This document shows positions 1 to 7,968 of a stretch of DNA of 64,000 nucleotides, one piece after another. This stretch comes from Bacteroidales bacterium UBA6445. Its GTDB lineage: Bacteria > Bacteroidota > Bacteroidia > Bacteroidales > UBA932. Below the pieces are notes generated by a model. That model saw only the letters and a program-made list of their open reading frames with translations, was not told the origin of the DNA and did not search any database. The stretch lies in contig DJOF01000021.1 in the NCBI GenBank assembly GCA_002439585.1, positions 95,171 through 159,170 on the forward strand, read 5' to 3'. Positions within the stretch are counted from its first letter, which is position 1. Each line of letters starts with the position of its first letter. The position numbers and the translations under genes are program-made.

Positions 1-1
1 G

Positions 2-808
2 ATTGCAGTGACTCCCGACAATAAGCCTTTTAGGACTGATGACGGTGCTCTTCTATTCCGCCCTGCCGGTCACGGCTCTCTGATATACAATCTTAACGCT
101 CTAAGTGAAGAACTTATTTCCATCAAGAATATAGATAATGTTGCCAATGAACGTCTTCTTCCGCTGACCTCAGCCTCAAAGAAGGCTCTTATGGGCAAAT
201 GTCTCCAGCTTCGTGATCAGATCTTCGACTATATAAGGCTTCTTGATATGACAGACAGCACTTCTGAAGAGGCTGTAAGGCTGTGTGACATGATCGAGTC
301 ATTCCTTGACGGGCGTCTATGTGTCCGTCTGCCGCTTGTCGAGAGCACGCATGAGAGGATGGCGATGCTTCGAGCGAAACTTGACAGGCCGATTAGGGTA
401 TGCGGTATGGTTCGCAATAGCGGAGAGCCTGGGGGAGGTCCTTTTATCGTCCAAGGAAGAGATGGCTCTACCAATCTTCAGATTCTGGAGAGTGTGCAAC
501 TCGATAAGTCAGATCCTGCAACTGCCGGCCTTCTCGCAGAATCTACTCATTTCAACCCGGTTGACATCGTATGCTGTATTCATGATTACAACGGTCGGAA
601 GTTCGATCTTCTTGAGTATGTGGATCACAATGCAGGATTCATCAGCAGCAAGAGCTATCATGGGAGAGAACTCAAGGCTCTTGAACTTCCAGGCCTGTGG
701 AACGGGGCTATGAGTGACTGGAATACGCTTTTTGTGGAAGTTCCTTCAGAGACATTCAACCCGGTCAAGGTCGTGCTGGATCTGTTGCGTCCGGCGCATC
801 AGTCATAG
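2..808 (+). CDS. DUF4301 family protein, C-terminal part (5' end outside window)
   Basis: The reading frame is open to the left edge, so this is the C-terminal part of a longer gene; the GTG at position 8 is probably an internal valine. It contains a stretch reading LLFRPAGHGSLIYNLN followed by IKNIDNV, which I recognise as characteristic of DUF4301, a Bacteroidota family of roughly 500 residues with a nucleotidyltransferase-like appearance and no assigned role. There is no signal peptide or membrane segment in the visible part. It converges with the AraC-type gene, with only a 6-nt gap between the stop codons. The family call is from memory of conserved motifs; the function is unknown. Confidence 0.75.
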   Translation: MAVTPDNKPFRTDDGALLFRPAGHGSLIYNLNALSEELISIKNIDNVANERLLPLTSASKKALMGKCLQLRDQIFDYIRLLDMTDSTSEEAVRLCDMIESFLDGRLCVRLPLVESTHERMAMLRAKLDRPIRVCGMVRNSGEPGGGPFIVQGRDGSTNLQILESVQLDKSDPATAGLLAESTHFNPVDIVCCIHDYNGRKFDLLEYVDHNAGFISSKSYHGRELKALELPGLWNGAMSDWNTLFVEVPSETFNPVKVVLDLLRPAHQS

Positions 809-814
809 GTGGTA

Positions 815-1312
815 TTATCTGTCTCTCCATTTTGAAGGAGTCATGCCGGTATAGGCCTTGAACAGCCTGTGAAAGCTCGATGTGTGCTTGAAGCCGGTGG
901 CAGCTGCTATCTCATCGAGATTGAGCATATCATCGTTTTTCATAAGTTCTTTGGCTTTCTCAAGTCTGGTATGGCTTCTCCACTTCCTGAAATCCTGACG
1001 TAGGTATGAGTTGAAATATCGGAAGATATCCTCTGGCTTGTTCCCAGTCTCGGTCGCGATTGTTTCAAGGCTGAAGTTCTCCCCGAGATCGCTACATGAG
1101 CAGACCCACTTGTCAATCATAGCACCGAGAGTGCGGTAGTCTGTCTTGTCCTCATTGTATAAGTCATATAGCATCGGTACAAGTCCTATCCTCCTCATAT
1201 TGCCCGAGGTCCTTCTATCTATGATAGATTTGTCTGTAATGGAGAGGAAGAAAAGCTTTAAGTTGCAGTGAATCCGTCCGTCCCGTGCGGTGCGCCTGAA
1301 TATGTAAGTCAT
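815..1312 (-). CDS. AraC-family helix-turn-helix transcriptional regulator
   Basis: This is a short protein (165 aa) whose C-terminal half is a typical AraC double helix-turn-helix. The segment LDEIAAATGFKHTSSFHRLF and the following YTGMTPSKWR (about residues 132-163) match the second HTH and the family signature. The N-terminal part (1-70) has no recognisable ligand-binding cupin, so the effector is unknown. An alternative start at 1198 (MRRIGLVPML) would remove 38 poorly conserved residues. It lies downstream of the deoxyhypusine-synthase-like gene on the same strand but beyond a strong terminator, so it is probably transcribed separately. Its target genes cannot be inferred. Confidence 0.8.
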   Translation of the reverse strand: MTYIFRRTARDGRIHCNLKLFFLSITDKSIIDRRTSGNMRRIGLVPMLYDLYNEDKTDYRTLGAMIDKWVCSCSDLGENFSLETIATETGNKPEDIFRYFNSYLRQDFRKWRSHTRLEKAKELMKNDDMLNLDEIAAATGFKHTSSFHRLFKAYTGMTPSKWRDR

Positions 1313-1340
1313 AGGGTGTTGGTTATATGTGGTTAAAAAT

Positions 1341-1372
1341 GAAAAAAGGGAGGGGCTTTCGTTGTCCCTCCC
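1341..1372 (-). terminator. Rho-independent terminator of the deoxyhypusine-synthase-like gene
   Basis: GGGAGGG (1348-1354) pairs perfectly with CCCTCCC (1366-1372) around an 11-nt loop. On the minus strand the stem is followed by six T residues (complement of 1342-1347). It lies 27 nt past the stop codon at 1399. Confidence 0.85.
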
Positions 1373-1398
1373 TTCATTTATGTCGCTTTCCGATTGGC

Positions 1399-2379
1399 TT
1401 ACCAGCCAAGAACATACGCGAAGATCAAGGGAGCTACGATGGTGGCATCAGACTCGACAATAAATTTCGGAGTCTCGGGTGCCAACTTGCCCCAAGTAAT
1501 CTTCTCGTTAGGAACGGCACCTGAATAAGAGCCGTAAGAAGTCGTGCTGTCAGAGATCTGGCAGAAATATGACCATAGCGGAGTGCCTTTCCACTCAAGG
1601 TCCTGCTCCATCATAGGTACGACGCAGATAGGGAAGTCTCCTGCTGTACCGCCACCGATCTGGAAAAATCCGACACCTGCTCCTGTAGCGTTCTTCTTGT
1701 ACCAGTCAACGAGGAAGAGCATGGTCTCTATGCCGTTCTTTACAAGGTCAGGAGTAAATTCACCTTTGATGCAGTGAGCAGCGAAGATATTGCCTGTAGT
1801 GCAGTCTTCCCAAGCAGGTACTATGATAGGGATATTTTTCTCGCAGGCTGCCAGAACCCAACTGTCCTTGGGGTCGATCTCGTAGTATTTCTCCAATACT
1901 CCGCTTCTGAGTATCTGGTAGATATACTCATAAGGCAGATACCTCTCGCCCTTTGCCTTGGCCTGGTTCCATACATCGACCAAAGCACCTTCAAGACGCC
2001 TGAATGCCTCTTCTTCGGGGATGCAGGTATCTGTGACACGGTTGTAGTGGTTGTTGAGAAGCTCCTGCTCCTGCTCTGCCGTAAGGTTGCGGTATCCCGG
2101 TACCCTGTAGTAGTGTGAATGAGCTACAAGGTTCATGATGTCCTCCTCAAGGTTGTTGGCTGAGCAGCAAACTATCGAGAATTTGTCCTTTCGGATCATC
2201 TCGGCAAGAGAAATGCCGAGTTCGGCGGTACTCATGGCTCCAGCCATTGCCAGCATCATCTTTCCGCCTTTGTCAAGAAGCTCTTCGTAAGCTTTTGCCG
2301 CATCGACAAGACTTGCCGAATTGAAGTGGCGGTAGTTGTGCGTGATGAATTGTGAAATAGGTCCTTTTTCCATTTCCAA
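1399..2379 (-). CDS. Deoxyhypusine synthase-like enzyme (bacterial polyamine biosynthesis)
   Basis: This 326-aa protein is homologous to eukaryotic and archaeal deoxyhypusine synthase, an NAD-dependent enzyme that moves the aminobutyl group of spermidine onto a lysine. It keeps the region around the catalytic lysine (ITWGK, Lys298) and the C-terminal VESDATIVAPL block, an EED acidic motif (SANNLEEDIMNL), and a glycine-rich NAD-binding stretch (FFQIGGGTAGDFP). Bacteria have no eIF5A, so the acceptor must differ. Bacterial homologues are thought to make homospermidine or related polyamines; that role is from knowledge of the family, not from this sequence. It is monocistronic, with its own promoter divergent from ffh and its own terminator. 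An arginine decarboxylase, the likely pathway partner, lies at 55.7-57.1 kb. Confidence 0.85.
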   Translation of the reverse strand: MEMEKGPISQFITHNYRHFNSASLVDAAKAYEELLDKGGKMMLAMAGAMSTAELGISLAEMIRKDKFSIVCCSANNLEEDIMNLVAHSHYYRVPGYRNLTAEQEQELLNNHYNRVTDTCIPEEEAFRRLEGALVDVWNQAKAKGERYLPYEYIYQILRSGVLEKYYEIDPKDSWVLAACEKNIPIIVPAWEDCTTGNIFAAHCIKGEFTPDLVKNGIETMLFLVDWYKKNATGAGVGFFQIGGGTAGDFPICVVPMMEQDLEWKGTPLWSYFCQISDSTTSYGSYSGAVPNEKITWGKLAPETPKFIVESDATIVAPLIFAYVLGW

Positions 2380-2421
2380 CTATGTTAACACTTGTTTGTT
2401 TGGTTCCAAACGGAATGAGTG

Positions 2422-2449
2422 CAAATTTATGATTTTTTGAGTACTTTTG
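2422..2449. promoter_or_regulatory. Divergent -7 boxes for the deoxyhypusine-synthase-like gene and ffh
   Basis: CAAATTTA at 2422-2429 is TAAATTTG on the minus strand, 43 nt from the start codon at 2379. TACTTTTG at 2442-2449 is on the plus strand, 24 nt from the ffh ATG. Both match the Bacteroidota -7 consensus TAnnTTTG. No convincing -33 TTTG at the right spacing was found for either. Confidence 0.55.
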
Positions 2450-2472
2450 CAATTCTAAATGCTCCACTCAAT

Positions 2473-3792
2473 ATGTTCGAGAATTTATCGGAAAGATTAG
2501 AAAGATCGTTCAAGATACTCAAGGGCGAAGGCAAGATCACAGAGATCAATGTCGCCGAGACCGTAAAAGATATAAGGAAAGCACTCCTTGATGCAGACGT
2601 TAGCTACAAGGTAGCAAAGGAGTTCTGTGACAGAGTCAAGACCAAAGCCTTAGGGCAGAATGTGCTCACTGCCGTGAAGCCGCAGCAGATGATGGTCAAG
2701 ATCGTCCATGACGAGTTGGCTGATTTCATGGGCAGCGGTTCCTCCGACATCAATCTCAAGGGCAATCCTGCAATTGTACTTATAGCCGGATTGCAGGGAT
2801 CAGGTAAGACGACTTTTACGGCCAAGTTGGCCAATCTTTGCAGGACTAAGAAGAATATGAAGGTTCTTCTTGCCGCATGTGACGTATACAGACCGGCCGC
2901 CATAGAACAGCTCAAGGTGATGGCTTCTCAGGCAGGAGTTCAGGTCTATTCAGAAGACGGCTGTCAGGATCCGGTCAAGATAGCAAAGGATGCAGTAGCC
3001 AAGGCTCGGGCAGAGGGTTATCAGACAGTGATCATAGATACTGCCGGACGTCTTGCCGTTGATCAGAAAATGATGGACGAAATTGCTGCCATCAAGAAAG
3101 CCGTATCACCTACAGAGACTCTCTTTGTTGTTGATGCAATGACAGGACAGGATGCGGTGGAGACTGCGAAGGCCTTCAACGATGTCCTTGATTTCGATGG
3201 CGTTGTACTTACCAAGATGGATGGAGATACGAGAGGTGGCGCCGCACTCTCCATCAAGGCCGTTGTTGGAAAGCCCATCAAGTTCATATCCTCGGGCGAG
3301 AAGATAGACGCTCTTGACGTATTCCATCCTGCGCGTATTGCTGACAGAATTCTCGGTATGGGTGATGTTGTCACCCTCGTGGAGAAAGCCCAGGAACAGT
3401 ATGATGAGAAGCAGGCCAGAGAACTTAAGAAGAAACTCCTTAAGGACAAGTTCACTTTCATGGATTTCTACAACCAGATACAGCAGGTGAAGAAGATGGG
3501 TAATATCAAAGATATTGCATCAATGATCCCTGGGGTTGGCAAGGCATTGAAGGACGTGGATATCGATAATAATGCATTCAAGAGTGTAGAAGCTATCATC
3601 ATGTCCATGACTCCTTATGAGAGGGAGCATCCTGAGGTTATCAATGGCAGCCGTCGCAAGAGGATAGCTGATGGTAGCGGTACTTCCATCCCTGAGGTAA
3701 ACCGTCTTCTCAAACAGTTCGACAGCACAAGGAAACTTATGAAGGGTGCAATGGACGGTTCCCTTGCCGCAAGACTAAAGCGTGGCAGGTAG
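2473..3792 (+). CDS. ffh: Signal recognition particle protein Ffh
   Basis: Ffh binds signal sequences and 4.5S RNA and delivers ribosomes to FtsY at the inner membrane. Starting at the ATG at 2473 gives 439 residues beginning MFENLSERLERSF, the usual Ffh N-terminus. The upstream ATG at 2419 would place the start before the -7 box and add a peptide not seen in the family. It has a four-helix N domain (1-95), the G1 P-loop GLQGSGKT (106-113), G3 DTAGR (189-193) and G4 TKMDGDTRGG (247-256). A C-terminal M domain follows, with the RNA-binding stretch INGSRRKRIADGSG. All GTPase motifs are intact. The gene is monocistronic. Confidence 0.97.
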   Translation: MFENLSERLERSFKILKGEGKITEINVAETVKDIRKALLDADVSYKVAKEFCDRVKTKALGQNVLTAVKPQQMMVKIVHDELADFMGSGSSDINLKGNPAIVLIAGLQGSGKTTFTAKLANLCRTKKNMKVLLAACDVYRPAAIEQLKVMASQAGVQVYSEDGCQDPVKIAKDAVAKARAEGYQTVIIDTAGRLAVDQKMMDEIAAIKKAVSPTETLFVVDAMTGQDAVETAKAFNDVLDFDGVVLTKMDGDTRGGAALSIKAVVGKPIKFISSGEKIDALDVFHPARIADRILGMGDVVTLVEKAQEQYDEKQARELKKKLLKDKFTFMDFYNQIQQVKKMGNIKDIASMIPGVGKALKDVDIDNNAFKSVEAIIMSMTPYEREHPEVINGSRRKRIADGSGTSIPEVNRLLKQFDSTRKLMKGAMDGSLAARLKRGR

Positions 3793-3934
3793 AAAGCGTA
3801 AGACTCTATTTCTGTCAGAATTACTTTTTTCTATTTGCAGTAATATTGCTGTTGTGACTAATTGCCATTGAATACAGTTGAACTGAAGTCAGGGCAGATT
3901 AGTAGCGATATTGCTTATGTGGGCAATCGTTGGA

Positions 3935-5125
3935 CTATCGTCCGATCAGTCTGTCAAGATTAAATAACAGCGAGAGTTGCTGCTGTGTCCCAGCGAATGA
4001 ACCAGGGAAATGTGCTATGACCGATAGGCGCAGGTCTATGAAGTCGGCAATATGAGGCTGATAGAAGACTTCAAGCCTGTTGTAAGTTTTCCATTTTCTT
4101 GAAGCTTCATCGCTGGCATCAAGCCTATACATAGGAGAGCCGGTATAAAGTGAGTTGCCGTATCTGTATCCACCATCGTCAATGCGGGAATAGAGTGGCA
4201 TTAGTCCTTGTCCGATATAAAGGGTATTGTCTATGCCTATATTCCATTTCATAGCTTTCAGAGTCAGTTCTGTACCTGTTCTGCCCTTGTTGCCGTTCTC
4301 TTTGTCCCTACGGTCATTCTGTAGTCCGCAGTAAAGGGCAATCTTGGCAGAAAGCTCTTGTATTCCTGCCATTGTACCGAAATCTGCCTTGACGAAGGGC
4401 ATCAGAAGTGCATCGTCCACTACACTACCATATGTCGCAGTATTGGCATAATGGTGGTATTTGGCATACAGTCCGCCCTGCATTATGCGGGCAAAGGAGT
4501 GTGTGAGGTGGCCGAAAGCAGAAAATTGTTCCCTTCTCCCGATGCCGTATTTGCCATTCCAGTCAAATACAACCTCTATTGCAGTGCTTTTCCCAGTCGC
4601 CTGTATAAGAGCACCTTCCAAATTATTGTCGTAGAATACAAGGGAGTCTGAGAAGAAAGCCTTGGAGTAGTCTCCAGTGGTGAGATATCTCGGGAGTATG
4701 CCTGCAAAGCCTCTTAGCTGCCAATTGCCGATTGTCGAAGTGACAGAGTAATACATCGTGACTTCTCGCAGCAGACGGCTATTTTCAAGATGGATGTCGT
4801 TGTCCGGGGCACCATCTCTCAGTACCGGACTTCTTCCGAAATCCTTCATTACATCTATCCCAGCCATAAGCCTGTGAGTACTTGACCCTGACTTGATCTC
4901 AATTCCAGCCGACGGGGTCAGCCTGGCGCCGAAGATTGTCCCGGAAGATGCGAGCTCCTCCTTTCCGGGATCAAATTCTCTGTTGTCGAAATTGAAGTCA
5001 AACACTGCGTTGTACACAAACTTAACTTTCTTGTCCGAGGATGTTTCCTGGGCACAAAGACTTTGTATTGTGGCAGTATAGAGTATAGATCCTACTATCA
5101 GCGCAGCGATATATCCGTTCCTCAT
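3935..5125 (-). CDS. Secreted outer-membrane protein of unknown function
   Basis: No family was recognised. The start at 5125 gives a clean signal peptide (MRNGYIAALIVGSILYTATI, cleavage after LCAQ); a longer frame from 5194 would run back through the promoter. The mature ~370 residues are rich in alternating aromatic and hydrophobic strands with many Tyr, Gly and Asn (for example GNWQLRGFAGILPRYL) and end in LSLLFNLDRLIGR. This fits a 16-stranded-type beta barrel, although the final residue is Arg rather than Phe. A TATCTTTG box lies 20-27 nt upstream. It is monocistronic, next to ffh and divergent from the GSCFA gene. The outer-membrane location is inferred from composition only. Confidence 0.6.
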   Translation of the reverse strand: MRNGYIAALIVGSILYTATIQSLCAQETSSDKKVKFVYNAVFDFNFDNREFDPGKEELASSGTIFGARLTPSAGIEIKSGSSTHRLMAGIDVMKDFGRSPVLRDGAPDNDIHLENSRLLREVTMYYSVTSTIGNWQLRGFAGILPRYLTTGDYSKAFFSDSLVFYDNNLEGALIQATGKSTAIEVVFDWNGKYGIGRREQFSAFGHLTHSFARIMQGGLYAKYHHYANTATYGSVVDDALLMPFVKADFGTMAGIQELSAKIALYCGLQNDRRDKENGNKGRTGTELTLKAMKWNIGIDNTLYIGQGLMPLYSRIDDGGYRYGNSLYTGSPMYRLDASDEASRKWKTYNRLEVFYQPHIADFIDLRLSVIAHFPGSFAGTQQQLSLLFNLDRLIGR

Positions 5126-5145
5126 AAATTTCTCAATATGTGGAG

Positions 5146-5168
5146 CAAAGATAGCGAAAGTCGAGCGC
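5146..5168 (-). promoter_or_regulatory. Conserved promoter block, copy 1 (-7 box TATCTTTG)
   Basis: On the minus strand the block reads GCGCTCGACTTTCGC followed by TATCTTTG. The same block is found before speA (57174-57196) and the deaminase (63979-64000). The -7 box is 20 nt from the start codon at 5125. Confidence 0.6.
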
Positions 5169-5230
5169 AATGTGCCGAATTTGTTCGAGAACATTGCAGA
5201 GATGCCAATACATTCTGTGAAACCACGGCT

Positions 5231-5398
5231 AAGAAGCTGTATTGAAGTGGTTCCCGAATTTTATTATGAGGATTATTCGAGGCAGCCACGACTTTGGAGG
5301 AAAGAGTGTACTGGAGGTACTCGAATGATGACAAAGATGAAAATGGCTGGAAAGGACCATAAGAGAAGAGACGAATCATTTCAAAACAGCTTTTAAGA
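5231..5398 (+). repeat. Dispersed repeat family 1, copy A (terminal inverted repeats)
   Basis: This ~168-bp element begins TAAGAAGCTGTATTGAAGTGG and ends with the inverted counterpart TCATTTCAAAACAGCTTTTA. The internal sequence is nearly the same as copies at 31205-31371, 39071-39235 and 52190-52357, with a diverged partial copy at 53283-53405. The end of the element lies 5 nt before the -33 box of the GSCFA gene. A short frame reading FYYEDYSRQPRLW through the repeat is not treated as a gene. Together with the promoter boxes on both sides it fills the 314-bp intergenic gap. Confidence 0.8.
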
Positions 5399-5403
5399 CT
5401 TGA

Positions 5404-5435
5404 TTTGCGAATTGTTGCGCGCTGGAGTAAATTTG
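5404..5435 (+). promoter_or_regulatory. Complete Bacteroidota promoter of the GSCFA gene; predicts a leaderless mRNA
   Basis: A -33 TTTG (5404-5407), a 20-bp spacer and a -7 TAAATTTG (5428-5435) match the consensus fully. The ATG of the GSCFA gene starts at 5440, only 4 nt after the -7 box. Transcription should therefore begin at or within a few bases of the start codon. Confidence 0.7.
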
Positions 5436-5439
5436 CCGC

Positions 5440-6324
5440 ATGAAACTACAGACACCAGTAGATGTCCCCACCATTCCGGTGAGAATATCATATCAAGACA
5501 AGATAATGCTTCTCGGCAGCTGCTTTGTCGACAATATCGGAAGCAAGATGAAAGATTACGGGTTCAATGTCCTTGCCAATCCGTTCGGAACTCTCTACAA
5601 TCCGGTTTCAGTCTGCAATGCCATGCACCGCTTGGAATCTGGTATCCCGTTTTCCCATGACGAATGTAGAATGATGGGCTCCGGTGCCGGTCTTGTATGC
5701 TCGTTCAGCCACCATACTCTTGCGGCAAGGAAGAGTGAGGAAGAATTTCTTAAAGATGCAAATCTGTCTTTGGAAAGCGCATCTGCATTTTTCCGTGAGG
5801 CCGATACCATTATAGTCACCCTTGGAACGGCATGGGTATACCGCTTCGTCGAGACAGGAGAGATTGTCTCCAACTGCCTTAAGCGAGATGCCAAGGAGTT
5901 TGAACGAGAAAGACTTTCTCTAAAGAATATCCAGTTGCTGCTATACTCTGTTGTATCCAGATATACGGCAGCGGATTGTCCCGTGAAGCCGAAAAAATTT
6001 ATCTTTACAGTCAGCCCCATACGTCACCTTAAAGACAGTGCCCATGGAAATCAGCTAAGCAAAAGCCTTCTTCTGCTTGCTGTCGATTCAGTTATTGGGC
6101 GCTATAAGGAAGATTGCGCATATTTCCCAGCTTATGAGATAATGCTTGACGAGTTGCGGGATTACCGTTTCTATGCAGAAGATATGATACACCCTTCGGC
6201 TCAGGCAGTTGAATATATATGGGGAAGGTTCTGTGATGCAGCCCTTCCCCAATCCGAATGGCAGACCTTGGAGTCATGCCGGAAGTCTTTCCTGCAGTCT
6301 TGTCACAGGCCGTTGAACCGATGA
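5440..6324 (+). CDS. GSCFA domain-containing protein
   Basis: This 294-aa protein belongs to the GSCFA family, named after its N-terminal motif; here the motif reads LLGSCFVDNIG (residues 24-34) with Val in place of Ala. The distal DMIHPS (Asp248, His251) resembles the Asp/His pair of SGNH/GDSL-type hydrolases, with the Ser of GSCF as a plausible nucleophile. It has no signal peptide and is probably cytoplasmic. The substrate is unknown; family members are thought to be esterase or acyltransferase-like. It is monocistronic, converges with the M20 peptidase gene and is expressed from a strong, apparently leaderless promoter. Confidence 0.85.
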   Translation: MKLQTPVDVPTIPVRISYQDKIMLLGSCFVDNIGSKMKDYGFNVLANPFGTLYNPVSVCNAMHRLESGIPFSHDECRMMGSGAGLVCSFSHHTLAARKSEEEFLKDANLSLESASAFFREADTIIVTLGTAWVYRFVETGEIVSNCLKRDAKEFERERLSLKNIQLLLYSVVSRYTAADCPVKPKKFIFTVSPIRHLKDSAHGNQLSKSLLLLAVDSVIGRYKEDCAYFPAYEIMLDELRDYRFYAEDMIHPSAQAVEYIWGRFCDAALPQSEWQTLESCRKSFLQSCHRPLNR

Positions 6325-6344
6325 AAGCGTGACACTTGGAAATG

Positions 6345-7718
6345 CTATTTCCAGTATTGGTAGAACAGCGAGATAGCTTCTATTCCCGCAAAAAACTGCT
6401 TGATCAGATAACTTTCGTTGGGGGAGTGTATAGTATCCCTCTCTAAGCCGAAGCCCATCAGCAATGGATCTGCACCGAGAATGTCTCGCATATCGGCCAG
6501 GACGCAGATGCTTCCACCCCCTCTGCTGGGCACAGGTTCTATGCCATAGACATCGTTCATCGCTTTTGATGCCGCTTCATAGGCGGGCGAAGTAATTGGG
6601 ATGAGGAAGCCGTTGCCGGCCTCCATCTTCTCTATGTCGACGTGTACGCATTTTGGGGCGAGGCTCACTATATGGCGGATTGCCATGTCCATTATCTTGT
6701 CGGCTTTCTGATTGGGAACGATCCGCATCGAGATCTTGGCATGAGCTTCTGAAGGAAGCACTGTCTTGCCGCCCTGTCCTGTATAGCCGCCCCAGATGCC
6801 GCATACGTCAAGACACGGCCTGATAGCTGTCCTTTCGAGCGTGGTGAAACCTTTCTCTCCGCGGACATCGTCTACGCCTATGCTTTTCTTGTATTCGTCT
6901 ATGTCGAACGGTGCACGGGCAAGAGCCTTTCTGTCGGCATCGGATACTGTCTCAACATCGTCATAGAACCCTGGAATTGTGACTCTTCCGTCTTTGTCTA
7001 TAAGGCTTGCTATCATCTCGCAAAGTACGTTGATAGGATTGGCTACCGCTCCTCCGTAGTGTCCGGAGTGAAGATCCTTGTCAGGACCTTTTACGTTGAC
7101 TTGCATATACACTACTCCTCTCATGCCACAGTTGATCGACGGTACCTTGTCCGAGATCATGGTAGTATCAGATACCAGGATCACATCGCAGGCGAGAAGT
7201 TTCTTGTTATCTTCTACCCATTTGGGAAGATGCTTGCTTCCGATCTCTTCCTCTCCCTCGAGAATGAATTTGACATTGTGGCGTAAAAGTTTGTGGCGTA
7301 GAAGGTATTCAAAAGCCTTTACGTGCATGAAGCTCTGTCCCTTGTCATCATTTGCGCCCCTTCCCCAGATAGCCCCGTCATGGATTTCAGGGCTGAAAGG
7401 GTCAGAATGCCATTTGTCAAGAGGCTCGGCCGGCTGTACATCGTAATGCCCGTAGACAAGTACGGTCTTGGCAGCAGGGTCTACAGTCTTTGTCGCAAAT
7501 ACGACTGGGTTGCCCTCAGTCGGAAGTACCGAGGCTTCATCGGCGCCGGCCTCACGAAGGAGTTCAGCATAGCGGGAAGCACATCTGTACATGTCTTCTT
7601 TGTGACTTTCTTGTGCGCTTACTGAAGGAATGCGCATGAGGGAGAACAATTCTTCAAAGAATCGGTCCTTGTTCTTTTCGATATACTGCCTTATTCCGGC
7701 AGTCTGGTCTGAGTGCAT
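6345..7718 (-). CDS. M20-family metallo-dipeptidase
   Basis: A di-zinc aminoacyl-dipeptidase/carboxypeptidase of the M20 clan (PepV/CNDP-like), cytoplasmic, probably releasing amino acids from dipeptides. The metal ligands are in place: His91 and Asp93 in YGHYDVQP, Asp124 in GRGANDDKG, and the Glu156-Glu157 pair with catalytic Glu in LEGEEEIGS. The 457-aa length is normal for the family. A dimerisation lid domain occupies about residues 200-360. There is no signal peptide. The exact peptide specificity cannot be read from the sequence. Single gene, divergent from cysC. Confidence 0.9.
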   Translation of the reverse strand: MHSDQTAGIRQYIEKNKDRFFEELFSLMRIPSVSAQESHKEDMYRCASRYAELLREAGADEASVLPTEGNPVVFATKTVDPAAKTVLVYGHYDVQPAEPLDKWHSDPFSPEIHDGAIWGRGANDDKGQSFMHVKAFEYLLRHKLLRHNVKFILEGEEEIGSKHLPKWVEDNKKLLACDVILVSDTTMISDKVPSINCGMRGVVYMQVNVKGPDKDLHSGHYGGAVANPINVLCEMIASLIDKDGRVTIPGFYDDVETVSDADRKALARAPFDIDEYKKSIGVDDVRGEKGFTTLERTAIRPCLDVCGIWGGYTGQGGKTVLPSEAHAKISMRIVPNQKADKIMDMAIRHIVSLAPKCVHVDIEKMEAGNGFLIPITSPAYEAASKAMNDVYGIEPVPSRGGGSICVLADMRDILGADPLLMGFGLERDTIHSPNESYLIKQFFAGIEAISLFYQYWK

Positions 7719-7815
7719 GTTAAGTATTTCTTTAATTGGAATCTACATTGTTTCTTTGTCTCATTTCCTATGAGAAATTCATTACAATTTACGAAATTTA
7801 CAGTTCATAACATAT

Positions 7816-7844
7816 CAAAGTTATCTATAAAGACGGTAAATTTG
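7816..7844. promoter_or_regulatory. Possible divergent -7 boxes between the M20 peptidase and cysC
   Basis: CAAAGTTA at 7816-7823 reads TAACTTTG on the minus strand toward the peptidase gene. TAAATTTG at 7837-7844 points toward cysC. Both fit TAnnTTTG but lie about 100-125 nt from their start codons, and no clear -33 elements were seen. The surrounding 250 bp are AT-rich and hold nothing else I can recognise. Confidence 0.35.
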
Positions 7845-7968
7845 TTCATAATTAGTGTATAAAGAGGATTTTGTCTGATTTTTGCAGATCAGACAATCCC
7901 GTTTCGTAATCAAGGCAACAGGTTTTCAGTGGCAGGGAAGATCCTGCAGAGGCATTAACAGGCAATTT

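Noticed and set aside
1399..2379. Annotation as true deoxyhypusine synthase acting on eIF5A
   Set aside because: Bacteria lack eIF5A. The homology is real, but the substrate must differ.
2419..2472. Upstream ATG extending Ffh by 18 residues
   Set aside because: The -7 box at 2442-2449 lies inside this extension, and the family N-terminus begins at 2473.
5172..5396. A 74-codon frame through repeat copy A, with similar frames in copies B and C (FYYEDYSRQPRLW-type peptide)
   Set aside because: The frame is broken by a stop and frameshift in copy D, has no promoter box or start at a fixed place, and spans the terminal repeat. It is best explained as incidental translation of the repeat, though a remnant peptide cannot be excluded.
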